Notes under the pieces: generated by a model
What the model was told of the DNA's origin: nothing
Seen by the model: only the letters and a program-made list of their open reading frames with translations
The model's database searches: none
NCBI GenBank assembly: GCA_017410075.1
Contig: JAFQRK010000063.1
Location: 1 to 62,537, forward strand
Length of the DNA: 62,537 bases
Source of the DNA: Oscillospiraceae bacterium
GTDB taxonomy: Bacteria > Bacillota > Clostridia > Oscillospirales > Oscillospiraceae
Direction of reading: 5' to 3'
Position numbers and translations under genes: made by a program
Shown here: piece after piece, positions 8,372 through 16,882 of the stretch
Layout: each line of letters opens with the position of its first letter
How positions within the stretch are numbered: the first letter of the stretch is position 1

Positions 8372-8692
8372 ATGGCAGCTGTTAATTTAAATCATCAAGC
8401 GTTTCATAAGGCACTGAGCGAGGGAAAGGTGATCCTGGTGGACTATTGGGCACCCTGGTGCGGCTACTGCCGCCGGATCGGCCCTGCCTACGAAAAGATC
8501 GCGGAGGAATACGGCAATCAGCTGGTGGTGGCAAAGGTCAACATCGACGATGAGCCCCTGCTGGCGCAGCAGCAAAATATCGAAGTCATCCCCACGCTGA
8601 TCCTCTATAAAGACGGCAAGGCGCTGGACGCTGTGGTGGCACCGGAATCCAAGGCCGCCATCGACGCTTTCATTCACAAAAATCTGGGGTGA
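8372..8692 (+). CDS. trxA: Thioredoxin with a CGYC active site
   Basis: A 106-residue thioredoxin that reduces protein disulfides in the cytoplasm, using electrons from the thioredoxin reductase encoded next. The fold landmarks are present: an active site in WAPWCGYC near residue 30, DDEPLLAQQQNIEVIPT with the cis-proline near residue 75, and LILYKDG. The usual CGPC proline is replaced by tyrosine, which should raise or alter the redox potential compared with standard thioredoxins. An upstream in-frame extension to 8231 is rejected because AAAGGAG is ideally placed for the ATG at 8372. It forms an operon with trxB. Confidence 0.92.
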   Translation: MAAVNLNHQAFHKALSEGKVILVDYWAPWCGYCRRIGPAYEKIAEEYGNQLVVAKVNIDDEPLLAQQQNIEVIPTLILYKDGKALDAVVAPESKAAIDAFIHKNLG

Positions 8693-8697
8693 ACAAA

Positions 8698-9612
8698 ATG
8701 ACCTATGATATGATCATTATCGGCGGCGGCCCCGGCGGATATACCGCCGCGCTGTACGCTGCCAGAGCCGGCTTAAAGGTGGCCGTTCTGGAAAAGCTGT
8801 CTGCCGGCGGGCAAATGGCGCTGACCTCTCAAATCGACAATTATCCCGGTTTTCAGGATGGTGTCGACGGCTTCCAGCTGGGCGAGCAGATGCAGCAGCA
8901 GGCTGAGCGCTTCGGCGCGGAAACGGTGTTGGCTGAGGTAACTGGCGTGGAGCTGAAGGGCAAGGAGAAGAAGATCATCACCAGCGAGGGTGCGTTTTAC
9001 AGCAAAACCGTGGTCATCGCCACCGGCGCAGATCCCCGGGAGCTGGGGCTTCCCGAAGAAAAGGCTCTGGTCGGACGGGGCGTCAATTACTGCGCCGCCT
9101 GCGACGGTATGCGCTATCGCGGCAAAACTGTGGTGGTCATCGGCGGCGGCAACACCGCGGTTGCAGATGCGCTGCAGCTCAGCCGCATCGCCCAAAAGGT
9201 CATTCTTGTCCACCGCCGGGATCAGCTTCGGGCGACGCAGGTGTATCACGATCAGCTCCTTCGCACGCCCAACATCGAATTGCGCTGGAACAGCCAGGTG
9301 GCAGAGCTGCTGCACGACGGCAAGCTCACCGGCGTAAAGCTGCGCAATGTCCGGACCGGCGAAGAATCCGCAGTACAATGCGATGGCGTATTCGTCAGCA
9401 TCGGCCGCGCTCCCATCACCGCGCTGTTCGCCGGTCAGCTTTCTCTGGATGAAAGCGGCTATATCATCGCCGGCGAATCCACCGAGACCAACACCCCCGG
9501 CGTATTTGCTGTAGGCGATGTCCGCACCAAGGTGCTGCGGCAGGTGGTAACCGCTGTTTCTGACGGCGCCATGGCCGCCCACTACGCGGAAGAATATCTG
9601 GCAAGTCTATAA
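8698..9612 (+). CDS. trxB: Thioredoxin-disulfide reductase
   Basis: A 304-residue flavoprotein of the low-molecular-weight thioredoxin reductase family, which passes electrons from NADPH through FAD and a redox disulfide to thioredoxin. It shows the N-terminal FAD motif GGGPGGYTAALYAARAG, the redox pair in CAACDG near residue 135, the second dinucleotide motif GGGNTAVADAL, and HRRDQLRA, which fits NADPH rather than NADH use. The C-terminal FAD motif is TPGVFAVGDVR. A GTG at 8689 overlapping the trxA stop could also be the start, but the ATG at 8698 has GGGGTGA at good spacing. It is co-transcribed with trxA. Confidence 0.93.
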   Translation: MTYDMIIIGGGPGGYTAALYAARAGLKVAVLEKLSAGGQMALTSQIDNYPGFQDGVDGFQLGEQMQQQAERFGAETVLAEVTGVELKGKEKKIITSEGAFYSKTVVIATGADPRELGLPEEKALVGRGVNYCAACDGMRYRGKTVVVIGGGNTAVADALQLSRIAQKVILVHRRDQLRATQVYHDQLLRTPNIELRWNSQVAELLHDGKLTGVKLRNVRTGEESAVQCDGVFVSIGRAPITALFAGQLSLDESGYIIAGESTETNTPGVFAVGDVRTKVLRQVVTAVSDGAMAAHYAEEYLASL

Positions 9613-9614
9613 AA

Positions 9615-9638
9615 AAGCCCCCTTGTATAAAGGGGGCT
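9615..9638 (-). terminator. Intrinsic terminator for the minus-strand lgt operon
   Basis: AGCCCCCTT and AAGGGGGCT pair around a short loop. On the minus strand the stem is followed by a run of six T, so it serves the operon that ends at 9713. It is also the outer end of a dispersed repeat copy. Confidence 0.75.
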
Positions 9639-9728
9639 GGTAAAAATCTGGATTTTTGACTGGGGGATTGTTACAATCCCTCCGTCTCCGCCTGCGGCGG
9701 ATCAGCCTTCTCTTACGCAGAGGAGGTT
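9616..9728. repeat. Dispersed multi-hairpin repeat, copy 1
   Basis: A degenerate member of the window's main repeat family. It has a C-rich/G-rich outer hairpin, the central TGGTAAAAATCTGGATTTTTGACTG hairpin (which pairs AAAAATC with GATTTTT), a GGGGGAT/ATCCCTCC pair, and a GGCGGATCAGCC-rich tail. It lies between convergent trxB and the acyltransferase gene. Confidence 0.7.
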
Positions 9729-10993
9729 TTTTTGTTTCTTGTTTTTTTCATTTTATACAGCTCTTCCGTTGCCATGCGCACCTTGGCAACCGGGGTATTT
9801 CCCTTGGGGAAGCAGTAATAGAGGGCGTCCTGATTGCCGATGCAGATCACATCCGCCTTTTCGTACCAATAGTAGTCCGCGTACAGGCCGTAGCAGGCCA
9901 GGGGCTTCTGCTGATAATTCAGCTTCCCGTCGCAGCCGGTGAGGGCAAAGCCCTCAACATTGTGACGCAGATGACCGCTGCCCACCATATAGATGGCCTT
10001 AAAATCTACGATAATGCCGATATCCACATCGTCCGCCATCGCATATGTGCCATTTTCCAGCTCCGCGTGCACCTGCGCCCGTTCCCAAGCGTACCAGTCC
10101 GGGATATGGGGATATTCCGTTTCGCCCGTTAGCGCCTGCAGGAAGCCCTTTTCTGTCAGTTCCCACTGCTTGCCGCAATGGTGGCAGGTAAGCAAAATCC
10201 CCTTACCCTCCATTTTTCCTTCCGCGCCGCAATGGGGGCACTTATAGAGGATGCGCTCCAAGCCGTCGGCCCGGAAATTTTCTGTGATTAGTACGCCGTT
10301 TTCCTGCTGCCATTTGAAATTATCAAAGGTAAAGGCCTCATCCAAAATGGCATCCAGCTCCGCCACAGACTTTTCCTTGATCTGCTCCGGTGTCAGCAGG
10401 CACTTTACATCTGCGCTAACCTTCACCTTGCGCTTTTGCAGGCAGTTATACAGCGGATCTCTGGAAAACGCGCCCTGGGTCTTGATAAAAACCACCGGAA
10501 CGCCCAGCTTCTTCAGCAGCACGCCCATTTTTCTGGGCAGCGCCGTAGCTGTGCCGTCAAAGGAATAGCTGGCCTCCGGGTACATCAGCACGCTGGCCTT
10601 TTTCTGCTTCAGCATATATTCCATATCCCGGATCAGACCGATATCGCTGACAAATTTCTGGGTGGGGATACAGCCCAGAAGACGCATCAGCCACTCCTTT
10701 CCCACAAACCCGTCGCTGGTGCAGACAATGCCGTAGGGCTTGGGATAAAAGATCCTGGAAACGATCATCAGATCAATAAAGCTGGAGTGATTCATCAGGA
10801 TCAGGCAGGGCTGCTTCCCCACCTGCTTCAGCCCATCACCGGTATAAGTAAACTTGGTGGCCAGAAGATCAAACACAGAAGCCACACGGATCACCGTATG
10901 CAGTAAGAAACTCGGATGACGGGGCTTGCGCCGTTTGCCCTTTGGCAGAGCCATCACCGCATCATAGGACTTGTGCCGGGTCTTTATCTTCAT
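9713..10993 (-). CDS. PlsC-like 1-acylglycerol-3-phosphate acyltransferase with a C-terminal zinc ribbon
   Basis: A 426-residue protein. The middle third has the acyltransferase motif NHSSFID (His69 and Asp74 form the HX4D catalytic pair) and a second block MYPEASYSFDG in place of the usual FPEG-TR motif. Enzymes of this family acylate lysophosphatidic acid or related lysophospholipids at the membrane. Residues about 252-290 carry two CxxC pairs (CPHC and CHHC) that should bind zinc, followed by about 130 residues I do not recognise. It is much longer than the usual 200-250 residue PlsC. It ends the operon with the M16 genes and lgt. Confidence 0.8.
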   Translation of the reverse strand: MKIKTRHKSYDAVMALPKGKRRKPRHPSFLLHTVIRVASVFDLLATKFTYTGDGLKQVGKQPCLILMNHSSFIDLMIVSRIFYPKPYGIVCTSDGFVGKEWLMRLLGCIPTQKFVSDIGLIRDMEYMLKQKKASVLMYPEASYSFDGTATALPRKMGVLLKKLGVPVVFIKTQGAFSRDPLYNCLQKRKVKVSADVKCLLTPEQIKEKSVAELDAILDEAFTFDNFKWQQENGVLITENFRADGLERILYKCPHCGAEGKMEGKGILLTCHHCGKQWELTEKGFLQALTGETEYPHIPDWYAWERAQVHAELENGTYAMADDVDIGIIVDFKAIYMVGSGHLRHNVEGFALTGCDGKLNYQQKPLACYGLYADYYWYEKADVICIGNQDALYYCFPKGNTPVAKVRMATEELYKMKKTRNKKTSSA

Positions 10994-11026
10994 AATTTCA
11001 CATCCTCATTCGGTTTTGGGGTGCGA

Positions 11027-11995
11027 TCATTCCTCGTCTTCGTCGGTCTCCTCGGTGTCGTCTTCGTCCTCGTCGTCTTCTGCCGCCTCGTCAGCTTCCT
11101 CCTGGGCGATCTCTTCCTCGGAAGCCTCCTCGTCGCTTTCTTCTTCCTCTTCCGTTTCCTCCGGCTGGGCGATCTGATTGACAAACAGATCCTCCGGATT
11201 GTGCTGGCGGAACGCCATTACCATCATCACCACAACAGCGGCGAAGCAGCTGACGGCTGCCAATACCTGGCTGACACGGAAGGGACCCCAGTAAAGGCTG
11301 TCCGTCCGCAGACCCTCGATGACCGCACGGCCCAAGCCGTACCACGCCACATAGCCCAGAGCGATCTGGCCGTCATATTTGCGCTTTTTCGACAGAAAAT
11401 GCAGCAGCAGGAAGCCTGCCAGATTCCACATAGACTCATAGAAGAAGGTGGGATGGTGGTACTCCCAATTTCCTGTCCGGGTGTTGAACAGACCCATCCG
11501 CAGGAAAGAATCGGTGGCGCTGCCAAAGGCCTCCCGGTTAAAGAAATTGCCCCAGCGGCCAATGCACTGACCGATCAGGAAGCCCAATACCACCAGATCC
11601 AGCAATGCAGGGATCTTGATTTTCTTCACCATACAATGGATCACAACGCCGATTGCCGCACCGATAACGCCGCCGTAAATGGCCAGACCGCCATTCCAGA
11701 TATACAGAATGCTGATGGGATTTGCCCGATAGGATTCCCACTCAAAGGCGCAGTAATACAGCCGGGCGCATACCACCGCCAGCGGCACGATCCATAAAAC
11801 GCCGTCTGTCAGATCGTTTTCCTTGATACCGAACCGGTCGCAGCGCTTCCAGGCGTAAAGTACCGCCAGCAGCAGACCCACAGCGATCAGTATGCCGTAA
11901 ATGTGGATGCTCAAAGAGCCGATCTCGAAGGATCGGGCCGGATCAAACTCCAGCTTTAAAAAGGGAATGGCGATTTTGGAATATTCGTTGTACAT
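11027..11995 (-). CDS. lgt: Prolipoprotein diacylglyceryl transferase with a highly acidic C-terminal tail
   Basis: A 322-residue membrane enzyme that moves diacylglycerol from phosphatidylglycerol to the lipobox cysteine of prolipoproteins, the first step of lipoprotein maturation. It has about seven membrane segments and the family signature GQCIGRWGNFFNREAFG near residue 160. The catalytic core ends around residue 275. The last 45 or so residues are almost entirely Glu and Asp and are not part of the normal enzyme (usual length about 260-290). The ATG follows AAGGAGG. The later-acting signal peptidase lspA is also in this window, at 60 kb. Confidence 0.93.
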   Translation of the reverse strand: MYNEYSKIAIPFLKLEFDPARSFEIGSLSIHIYGILIAVGLLLAVLYAWKRCDRFGIKENDLTDGVLWIVPLAVVCARLYYCAFEWESYRANPISILYIWNGGLAIYGGVIGAAIGVVIHCMVKKIKIPALLDLVVLGFLIGQCIGRWGNFFNREAFGSATDSFLRMGLFNTRTGNWEYHHPTFFYESMWNLAGFLLLHFLSKKRKYDGQIALGYVAWYGLGRAVIEGLRTDSLYWGPFRVSQVLAAVSCFAAVVVMMVMAFRQHNPEDLFVNQIAQPEETEEEEESDEEASEEEIAQEEADEAAEDDEDEDDTEETDEDEE

Positions 11996-12007
11996 AAGAC
12001 AGCCTCC

Positions 12008-13282
12008 TTAGGATTGTCTGCGCGGTTCAATAACAGACAGCGCACAGCGCTCTTTCTTGATCACTTTTTCTAAAAATGCACATACCTGTGCAGCTGTTAC
12101 ATCGGTGTAAACTCCGGGGAAACGGAAATAGTCAAAATCCGACAACTGATAGGCGCACAGCCGGAAGCAGGTGGAATCAAAGCTGTCCAGATCCCGGATC
12201 CTGCGACCCAGAGCACTGCGCTTCATTCTCAAAAGATCTGCGTCGGGGATGCCGGTGCTTGCCAGCTCCTCCGCCCGCGCGACGATCGCATCGCGCACCT
12301 TTTCTGCCTGATTGCTGTCGCCGCCGCAGGTCAGCAGCGCACAGCCGTCCACAGTCTCAAAGCCGCCGCCAAAGGACGAATCAATCAGTCCGCTTTCATA
12401 CAGCTGCAGATACAGCTCCGACGATTCGCCGAACAGCGCCTCTGCCGCCAGATCGCCGATGATCTCCTGCCGAATAGCATCCTCGCCGGTGCCCACGCTT
12501 TCGCATTTGAAGCCCAGCTGGAAATTGGGCATCGCCACCTCCATAGGCATTCTCACGGTCTCCCGGTGGCAGGTCATCTCCTCCTGCCAGGGTCGCAACT
12601 TGCTGCCGGCTTCCTTTTTTTCGTCACCCAGCACTTGCCGGGCGGTATCCAAAACCTGCTGCGGATCTACATCTCCCACAACACAAAGGATCATATTTGC
12701 CGGTGTGTAGAACGCCCGGTGGCATTGGTTCAGGATCTCCGGTGTGATCTCCCGGATGCTCTCCCGGCTGCCCAGTATCGGCACACGGATCGGATGGCTG
12801 CAATACATCGCCTGCATCAGATTTTCAAACACCCGTTCCGGCGAATCCGCATTCATACCGATCTCCTGATCAATAATGCCGATCTCCCGCTTTACGCTTT
12901 CTTCCGTAAAATAGGGGGTGGACACAAATTCCAGCAGCAACCGCAGGCTGGGCAGAAAATTCTCCGTGCAGGAGAAATAATAGGCCGTTACATCATAGCT
13001 GGTAAAGGCATTGACATTGGCGCCCAGCGCCGCAAATTCCGCAGATACATCCCGGCCGGGCAGTTCAAACATCTTGTGCTCCAGGAAGTGGGCGACGCCG
13101 GCAGGCGCTTTGATCTTCTTACCGTCCAGCAAAAACTCCGTGTGAATAGAGCCAAAATCCGTAACGAAATACGCCAGCTTTCTGGAAAAGCCGGGGCGCG
13201 GCAACACCTGTACTGTCAGACCGTTTTCCATCTTGCAGGAATAGAGGGTCTCGTTCAGCCCGGGATAAAACACCTTGTTCAT
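12008..13282 (-). CDS. M16 family metallopeptidase, catalytic partner (YmfH-like)
   Basis: A 424-residue peptidase of family M16 with the inverted zinc motif HFLEH near residue 72 (HxxEH), and a downstream conserved acidic region expected to supply the third ligand. Bacterial M16 peptidases of this type work in the cytoplasm as heterodimers of an active and an inactive subunit. The upstream gene encodes the matching subunit without the motif and overlaps this one by 4 nt (ATGA), so the two are translationally coupled. The pair matches the B. subtilis YmfF/YmfH set, which current annotation links to EF-P modification. It is followed 12 nt later by lgt. Confidence 0.88.
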   Translation of the reverse strand: MNKVFYPGLNETLYSCKMENGLTVQVLPRPGFSRKLAYFVTDFGSIHTEFLLDGKKIKAPAGVAHFLEHKMFELPGRDVSAEFAALGANVNAFTSYDVTAYYFSCTENFLPSLRLLLEFVSTPYFTEESVKREIGIIDQEIGMNADSPERVFENLMQAMYCSHPIRVPILGSRESIREITPEILNQCHRAFYTPANMILCVVGDVDPQQVLDTARQVLGDEKKEAGSKLRPWQEEMTCHRETVRMPMEVAMPNFQLGFKCESVGTGEDAIRQEIIGDLAAEALFGESSELYLQLYESGLIDSSFGGGFETVDGCALLTCGGDSNQAEKVRDAIVARAEELASTGIPDADLLRMKRSALGRRIRDLDSFDSTCFRLCAYQLSDFDYFRFPGVYTDVTAAQVCAFLEKVIKKERCALSVIEPRRQS

Positions 13283-14544
13283 TCCCCCACCCCCTGCAAA
13301 AAGAAGCTGGAATGAAGTCTGACCGTCTTGGCAGCCTCCACCACATCGGCGATCTTCGCCGCGCTGATGGCCCGGCGGTATTCCTCCAAATCAAAGCACA
13401 AGCCGCTCAGCCCGGCGGTGGAGTGGTAGCCCTCAATGGCACCGGGAGAATCGTGAACTGTGCGCAAGCCGGACAGCACCGCCTTGCGGGCAGCAATCAG
13501 CTCCCCGTCTGAAATGTCCCCACTCTGGCACAGCTGCAGCTGCCGCAGGATCTCTGCACGCACAGTTTCCTCCTGGTTTTGGTCAATTCCGGCAGAAACG
13601 GTGATGATGCCCTTGGTCCCGTAGTAGCCCGAGCCAATGGAATAGCACAGCGACATCTTCTCCCGTACAATCATAAACAGCTTCGAGGTCATACCTGCGC
13701 CGTAAATGGCATTGAACAGCTGCATCGCTGCAAACTCCCTGACCCGATTGGTGATTGGGGTAACAAAGCCCATACAGAGCTTGCTCTGCGTAATATCCAT
13801 TGCTTCCCGGGTGTGCTCACCGCCAGCATCGCAGAATGCGGTCTGCTCCGGCAGGTTTACATAACACCTTTGGATCCCTGCCAGCATATTTTTCAGCAGC
13901 GCAAGGATCGTCTCCGGCTGGGCAGCACCCACATAAAAAAGCTCTATCCTGCTTTCTTTCAGAATGCGCTGATAGTGCTGATACAGCTTCTTTGCATCCG
14001 CTGCTTCCACACTTTTCTTTTCGCCCAGGCGAGGAATGCCAAAAGCATCCGACCGGCACATAACCTTCAGCAGCTGGACGCCGGCATAGACTCGCTTATC
14101 GTTCAGCTCCGACTCAATGGCGGAGATCAGATTTTTCTTTTCGCTTTCCACAAATTCTGCGCAGAAGCCATCCTCCTCCGTCACCGGCTCCAGAAGCAGC
14201 TGCCGCACAAAATCCACGATCGGTGCCAGGATGGCATCGCCGTCCATAGCATAGCGATCCTCCATAAAGCTGCAATATAGACCGGTGGTCTGATAATCGC
14301 CGATGCGCCGCACCAAAGCGCTGACAGAGGCGCCGTACAAATCATCCAAATGCAGGGTAATGGCACGCAGATCGGGGTATTGCTTTGTGCCCCGCAGCAG
14401 CACAGCCGGCAGCAGCGCATTCATCGCCGCTTCCTCTGCAGCCATGGGTCTTACAAACTGAACGCTTAAGCACCCTTGCTTGAATCGGTTATCTGCAAAA
14501 TAACGGAGGGTGACCCCCGGAAAAAGCTGAAAACTTTGGATCAT
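13279..14544 (-). CDS. M16 family peptidase-like protein, non-catalytic partner (YmfF-like)
   Basis: A 421-residue M16 homologue. At the position of the zinc motif it reads NALLPAVLLRGT, so the HxxEH residues are absent, as expected for the inactive subunit that shapes the peptide chamber. The start at 14544 follows AAGGAG and gives the family's usual length; the frame is open further upstream to 14778 but that region overlaps the divergent prmA gene. It is the first gene of a minus-strand operon with the active M16 partner, lgt and the acyltransferase. Confidence 0.85.
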   Translation of the reverse strand: MIQSFQLFPGVTLRYFADNRFKQGCLSVQFVRPMAAEEAAMNALLPAVLLRGTKQYPDLRAITLHLDDLYGASVSALVRRIGDYQTTGLYCSFMEDRYAMDGDAILAPIVDFVRQLLLEPVTEEDGFCAEFVESEKKNLISAIESELNDKRVYAGVQLLKVMCRSDAFGIPRLGEKKSVEAADAKKLYQHYQRILKESRIELFYVGAAQPETILALLKNMLAGIQRCYVNLPEQTAFCDAGGEHTREAMDITQSKLCMGFVTPITNRVREFAAMQLFNAIYGAGMTSKLFMIVREKMSLCYSIGSGYYGTKGIITVSAGIDQNQEETVRAEILRQLQLCQSGDISDGELIAARKAVLSGLRTVHDSPGAIEGYHSTAGLSGLCFDLEEYRRAISAAKIADVVEAAKTVRLHSSFFLQGVGE

Positions 14545-14643
14545 ACAGGATCTCCTTGGAATTTCCATCAACACAGTATCCTTATTATATATCAATTTCC
14601 CCCAAATAGGAAGAGCTGTAACGAAATTTATCGGTTTTTCCGG

Positions 14644-14672
14644 TTGCGATTTTTTCCGGAATGCGGTACAAT
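14644..14672 (+). promoter_or_regulatory. Sigma-A type promoter of prmA
   Basis: TTGCGA (14644-14649) and TACAAT (14667-14672) are 17 bases apart. The start codon lies 33 bases past the -10 box and AAGGAGG sits between them. Confidence 0.65.
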
Positions 14673-14704
14673 GAGGAAAAGTCTGTTCTAAGGAGGGATC
14701 TGCC

Positions 14705-15646
14705 ATGGCTTGGCTGGAGATCACCATCAATACCGTGTCTGCCGGCGTGGACGAGATCGCCGCCGTGTTAACAGCCAACGGTTTTTCCGATCTGCTGATC
14801 GAAGATCAGGATCAGTTCGAAGATTTTTTAGAGCAAAACCGTGCCTACTGGGACTACATTGACGAGCAGCTTCAGCAGCAGCTTCAGGGTCTTTCCCGGA
14901 TCAAGCTGTACCTGGAGGATACAGACACCGCCGGTCTTGACCGCTTGACCGCGCTGACGGAATCCCTTTCCTTGCCCGTGACCGTCGCGCCTATGGCAGA
15001 GGTGGACTGGGAGGAAAGCTGGAAAGAAAACTACACCGCCGTGGAAGTGGGCGAGCGTCTTGTGGTGCTGCCCTACTGGCTGGCGGAGGAGGATCACGGC
15101 CACCGTCTGCCGGTAATCCTGGATCCCGGTCTGACCTTTGGCACCGGTGCCCATCCCTCCACCCAGATGGTGATGCGGGCTATGGAAGCCTATGTAACGC
15201 CCGGCAGCCATTGCCTGGACTTGGGCAGCGGCAGCGGTATTTTGTCCATTGCCGCCCTGCGGCTGGGCGCAGAAAGCGCTGTTGGCGTGGATATCGACCC
15301 CAAGGCCGAGGATATCGCCCGGGAAAATGCGGCCTATAACCGTTTTTCCGCCCCGGAATTTACAGCGCTGACCGGAAATGTAACTGCCGACCGCAAGCTG
15401 ATGGATTCGCTGGCCGGGAAGCATTACGATGTGGTGCTGGTCAATATCGTTGCCGATGTGATCATCGGTCTTGCACCGGTGCTTCCCTCTTTCCTGCGTG
15501 AGAACAGCATTTTGATCTGCTCCGGCATTCTGGACAGCCGCCTTGCGGATGTAACAGCGGCGCTGACCCAGTCCGGACTGACCGTTTTGGATACCTTTGC
15601 CCAGGAAGACTGGCGCTGTGTAACTGCAAAAAGGAGAACCCTATGA
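14705..15646 (+). CDS. prmA: Ribosomal protein L11 methyltransferase
   Basis: A 313-residue SAM-dependent methyltransferase that trimethylates ribosomal protein L11. The N-terminal substrate-recognition domain (about 1-90) is followed by a Rossmann domain with GLTFGTGAHPSTQM, SAM motif I LDLGSGSGILSIAALRLGA, GVDID, and the catalytic-region motif VNIVADVI. Length is normal for PrmA. It is divergent from the M16 operon and overlaps the next gene by 4 nt, so the two are translationally coupled. Regulation is by a sigma-A type promoter just upstream. Confidence 0.93.
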   Translation: MAWLEITINTVSAGVDEIAAVLTANGFSDLLIEDQDQFEDFLEQNRAYWDYIDEQLQQQLQGLSRIKLYLEDTDTAGLDRLTALTESLSLPVTVAPMAEVDWEESWKENYTAVEVGERLVVLPYWLAEEDHGHRLPVILDPGLTFGTGAHPSTQMVMRAMEAYVTPGSHCLDLGSGSGILSIAALRLGAESAVGVDIDPKAEDIARENAAYNRFSAPEFTALTGNVTADRKLMDSLAGKHYDVVLVNIVADVIIGLAPVLPSFLRENSILICSGILDSRLADVTAALTQSGLTVLDTFAQEDWRCVTAKRRTL

Positions 15647-16683
15647 TTTTTTCCTACCGAACCCGCCGGGCTCTGAAGCGGCTGCTGATCCTGCTGCTGG
15701 CGCTGGCCGTGATTGGCATAGGCGTGCTGATGTGCTGGCTTTTGTGGCTGCAGCGATATGTGGTCTATACCCCCGACGGTGCGATCCTGGACTTTGACAA
15801 ACCTCTGGAATACGCCCCGGGCTCTGTTGCCACGCCCACAGAGCCTCTGCCCACTGTTAACATCCATTACAGTGACCCCGATAATGACCAGCCGGAAATC
15901 ACCGAGCTGGAGCGCTTCAGCGGCTACTATGTGACCCTGGAGACCCTGCTGTCCGATTTCGACAATGTATCCCAGAAGCTGCGGAAGCTCCCTGCGAATA
16001 CCGGCATTTTGCTGGATGTCAAGAGTGTTTCCAGCTATTCCTACTTCTCCACCGATGTGGGTATGCGCGCCACCGATTTTGATACCGCCAAGCTGGATTC
16101 TCTGATCCAGGATCTGCGCAGCCGGGGACATTATCTGATCGCCCGCATCCCTGCCTTCCAGGAATACCGCTATATTCTGGCTGATGAACGGGAGCGCGTT
16201 CCCTACGGCCTGCCCAAGGACGGCGGCAACGGCTCGCTGTGGCTGGATGCTGACGGCCCCTGCTACTGGATGAATCCTGCCTCCGAAGGTGCAATCTCCT
16301 ACCTGATCCAGACCATTAACGAGCTGCGTCAGTTAGGCTTTGACGAGGTGCTGCTGGATAATTTCCGTTTCCCCCGTACCGATATGATCCCCTTTATTCT
16401 GATGGAGGACGAGGTCTTGGTGGAAGCGGCACAAACCGTTGTCAAGGCCTGCGCCACCGACAGCTTCTGCGTTTCCTTTGTGCAGGACAAGGTAGATCTC
16501 TCTCTGAGTGAGGGGCGCGTCCGTCTGTATATCGAGGGTGCAACCATTCTGGATGCGCCTGCATTGCTGGAACAGTCCGGCATGGCAGATCCGGCTGTCC
16601 AGGTGGTCTTCCTGACGGACACCGGCGACACCCGTTTCGATGAATACTGCGTGCTGCGGCCCATCGAAATGGCACACGACTAA
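15643..16683 (+). CDS. Membrane-anchored putative glycoside hydrolase (DUF4015/GHL-like)
   Basis: A 346-residue protein with a single N-terminal membrane anchor (about residues 13-37) and an extracellular domain. The domain resembles the putative glycoside hydrolase family often annotated DUF4015: the stretch from SLWLDADGPCYWMNP to LGFDEVLLDNFRFPR has the strand-loop pattern and acidic residues of a TIM-barrel sugar hydrolase. A role in cleaving a surface or environmental polysaccharide is inference. It starts with ATGA overlapping the prmA stop and is followed by a strong terminator. Confidence 0.65.
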   Translation: MIFSYRTRRALKRLLILLLALAVIGIGVLMCWLLWLQRYVVYTPDGAILDFDKPLEYAPGSVATPTEPLPTVNIHYSDPDNDQPEITELERFSGYYVTLETLLSDFDNVSQKLRKLPANTGILLDVKSVSSYSYFSTDVGMRATDFDTAKLDSLIQDLRSRGHYLIARIPAFQEYRYILADERERVPYGLPKDGGNGSLWLDADGPCYWMNPASEGAISYLIQTINELRQLGFDEVLLDNFRFPRTDMIPFILMEDEVLVEAAQTVVKACATDSFCVSFVQDKVDLSLSEGRVRLYIEGATILDAPALLEQSGMADPAVQVVFLTDTGDTRFDEYCVLRPIEMAHD

Positions 16684-16693
16684 GCAAAATAAC

Positions 16694-16719
16694 GGCCCCC
16701 TTGTGCAAGGGGGCCTTTT
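16694..16719 (+). terminator. Intrinsic terminator after the prmA operon
   Basis: GGCCCCCTTG and CAAGGGGGCC form a 10-bp stem with a very short TG loop region, followed by TTTT. Confidence 0.85.
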
Positions 16720-16729
16720 CGTGTGCATC

Positions 16730-16868
16730 GCACCCTTGCCTCCCTCTGTGAGGGAGGTGGATTTTGCGAAGCAAAAGACGGAGGGAGTGTCGTTCTCTTT
16801 TCGGGCACTCCCCCAGTCAGCCTGCTCGGCTGACAGCCCCCTCAAAGAGGGGGCCAAGTTTGCCCCTA
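16730..16868. repeat. Dispersed multi-hairpin repeat, copy 2
   Basis: This copy has a CTTGCCTCCCTC/GAGGGAGG outer hairpin, GATTTTGCGAAGCAAAAGAC in place of the usual AAAAATC hairpin, an inner GGAGGGAGTG/CACTCCCCCAG pair, a GTCAGCC/GGCTGAC hairpin, and a closing CCCCCTC/GAGGGGG hairpin ending in CCAAG. It is flanked by a GCCCCTACAA motif seen near other copies. Confidence 0.7.
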
Positions 16869-16882
16869 CAAACTGACAAAAA

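Noticed and set aside
10990-11184. Lys/Arg-rich 64-codon frame overlapping the end of lgt
   Set aside because: It is another frame of the GAA/GAC-rich tract encoding the acidic Lgt tail.
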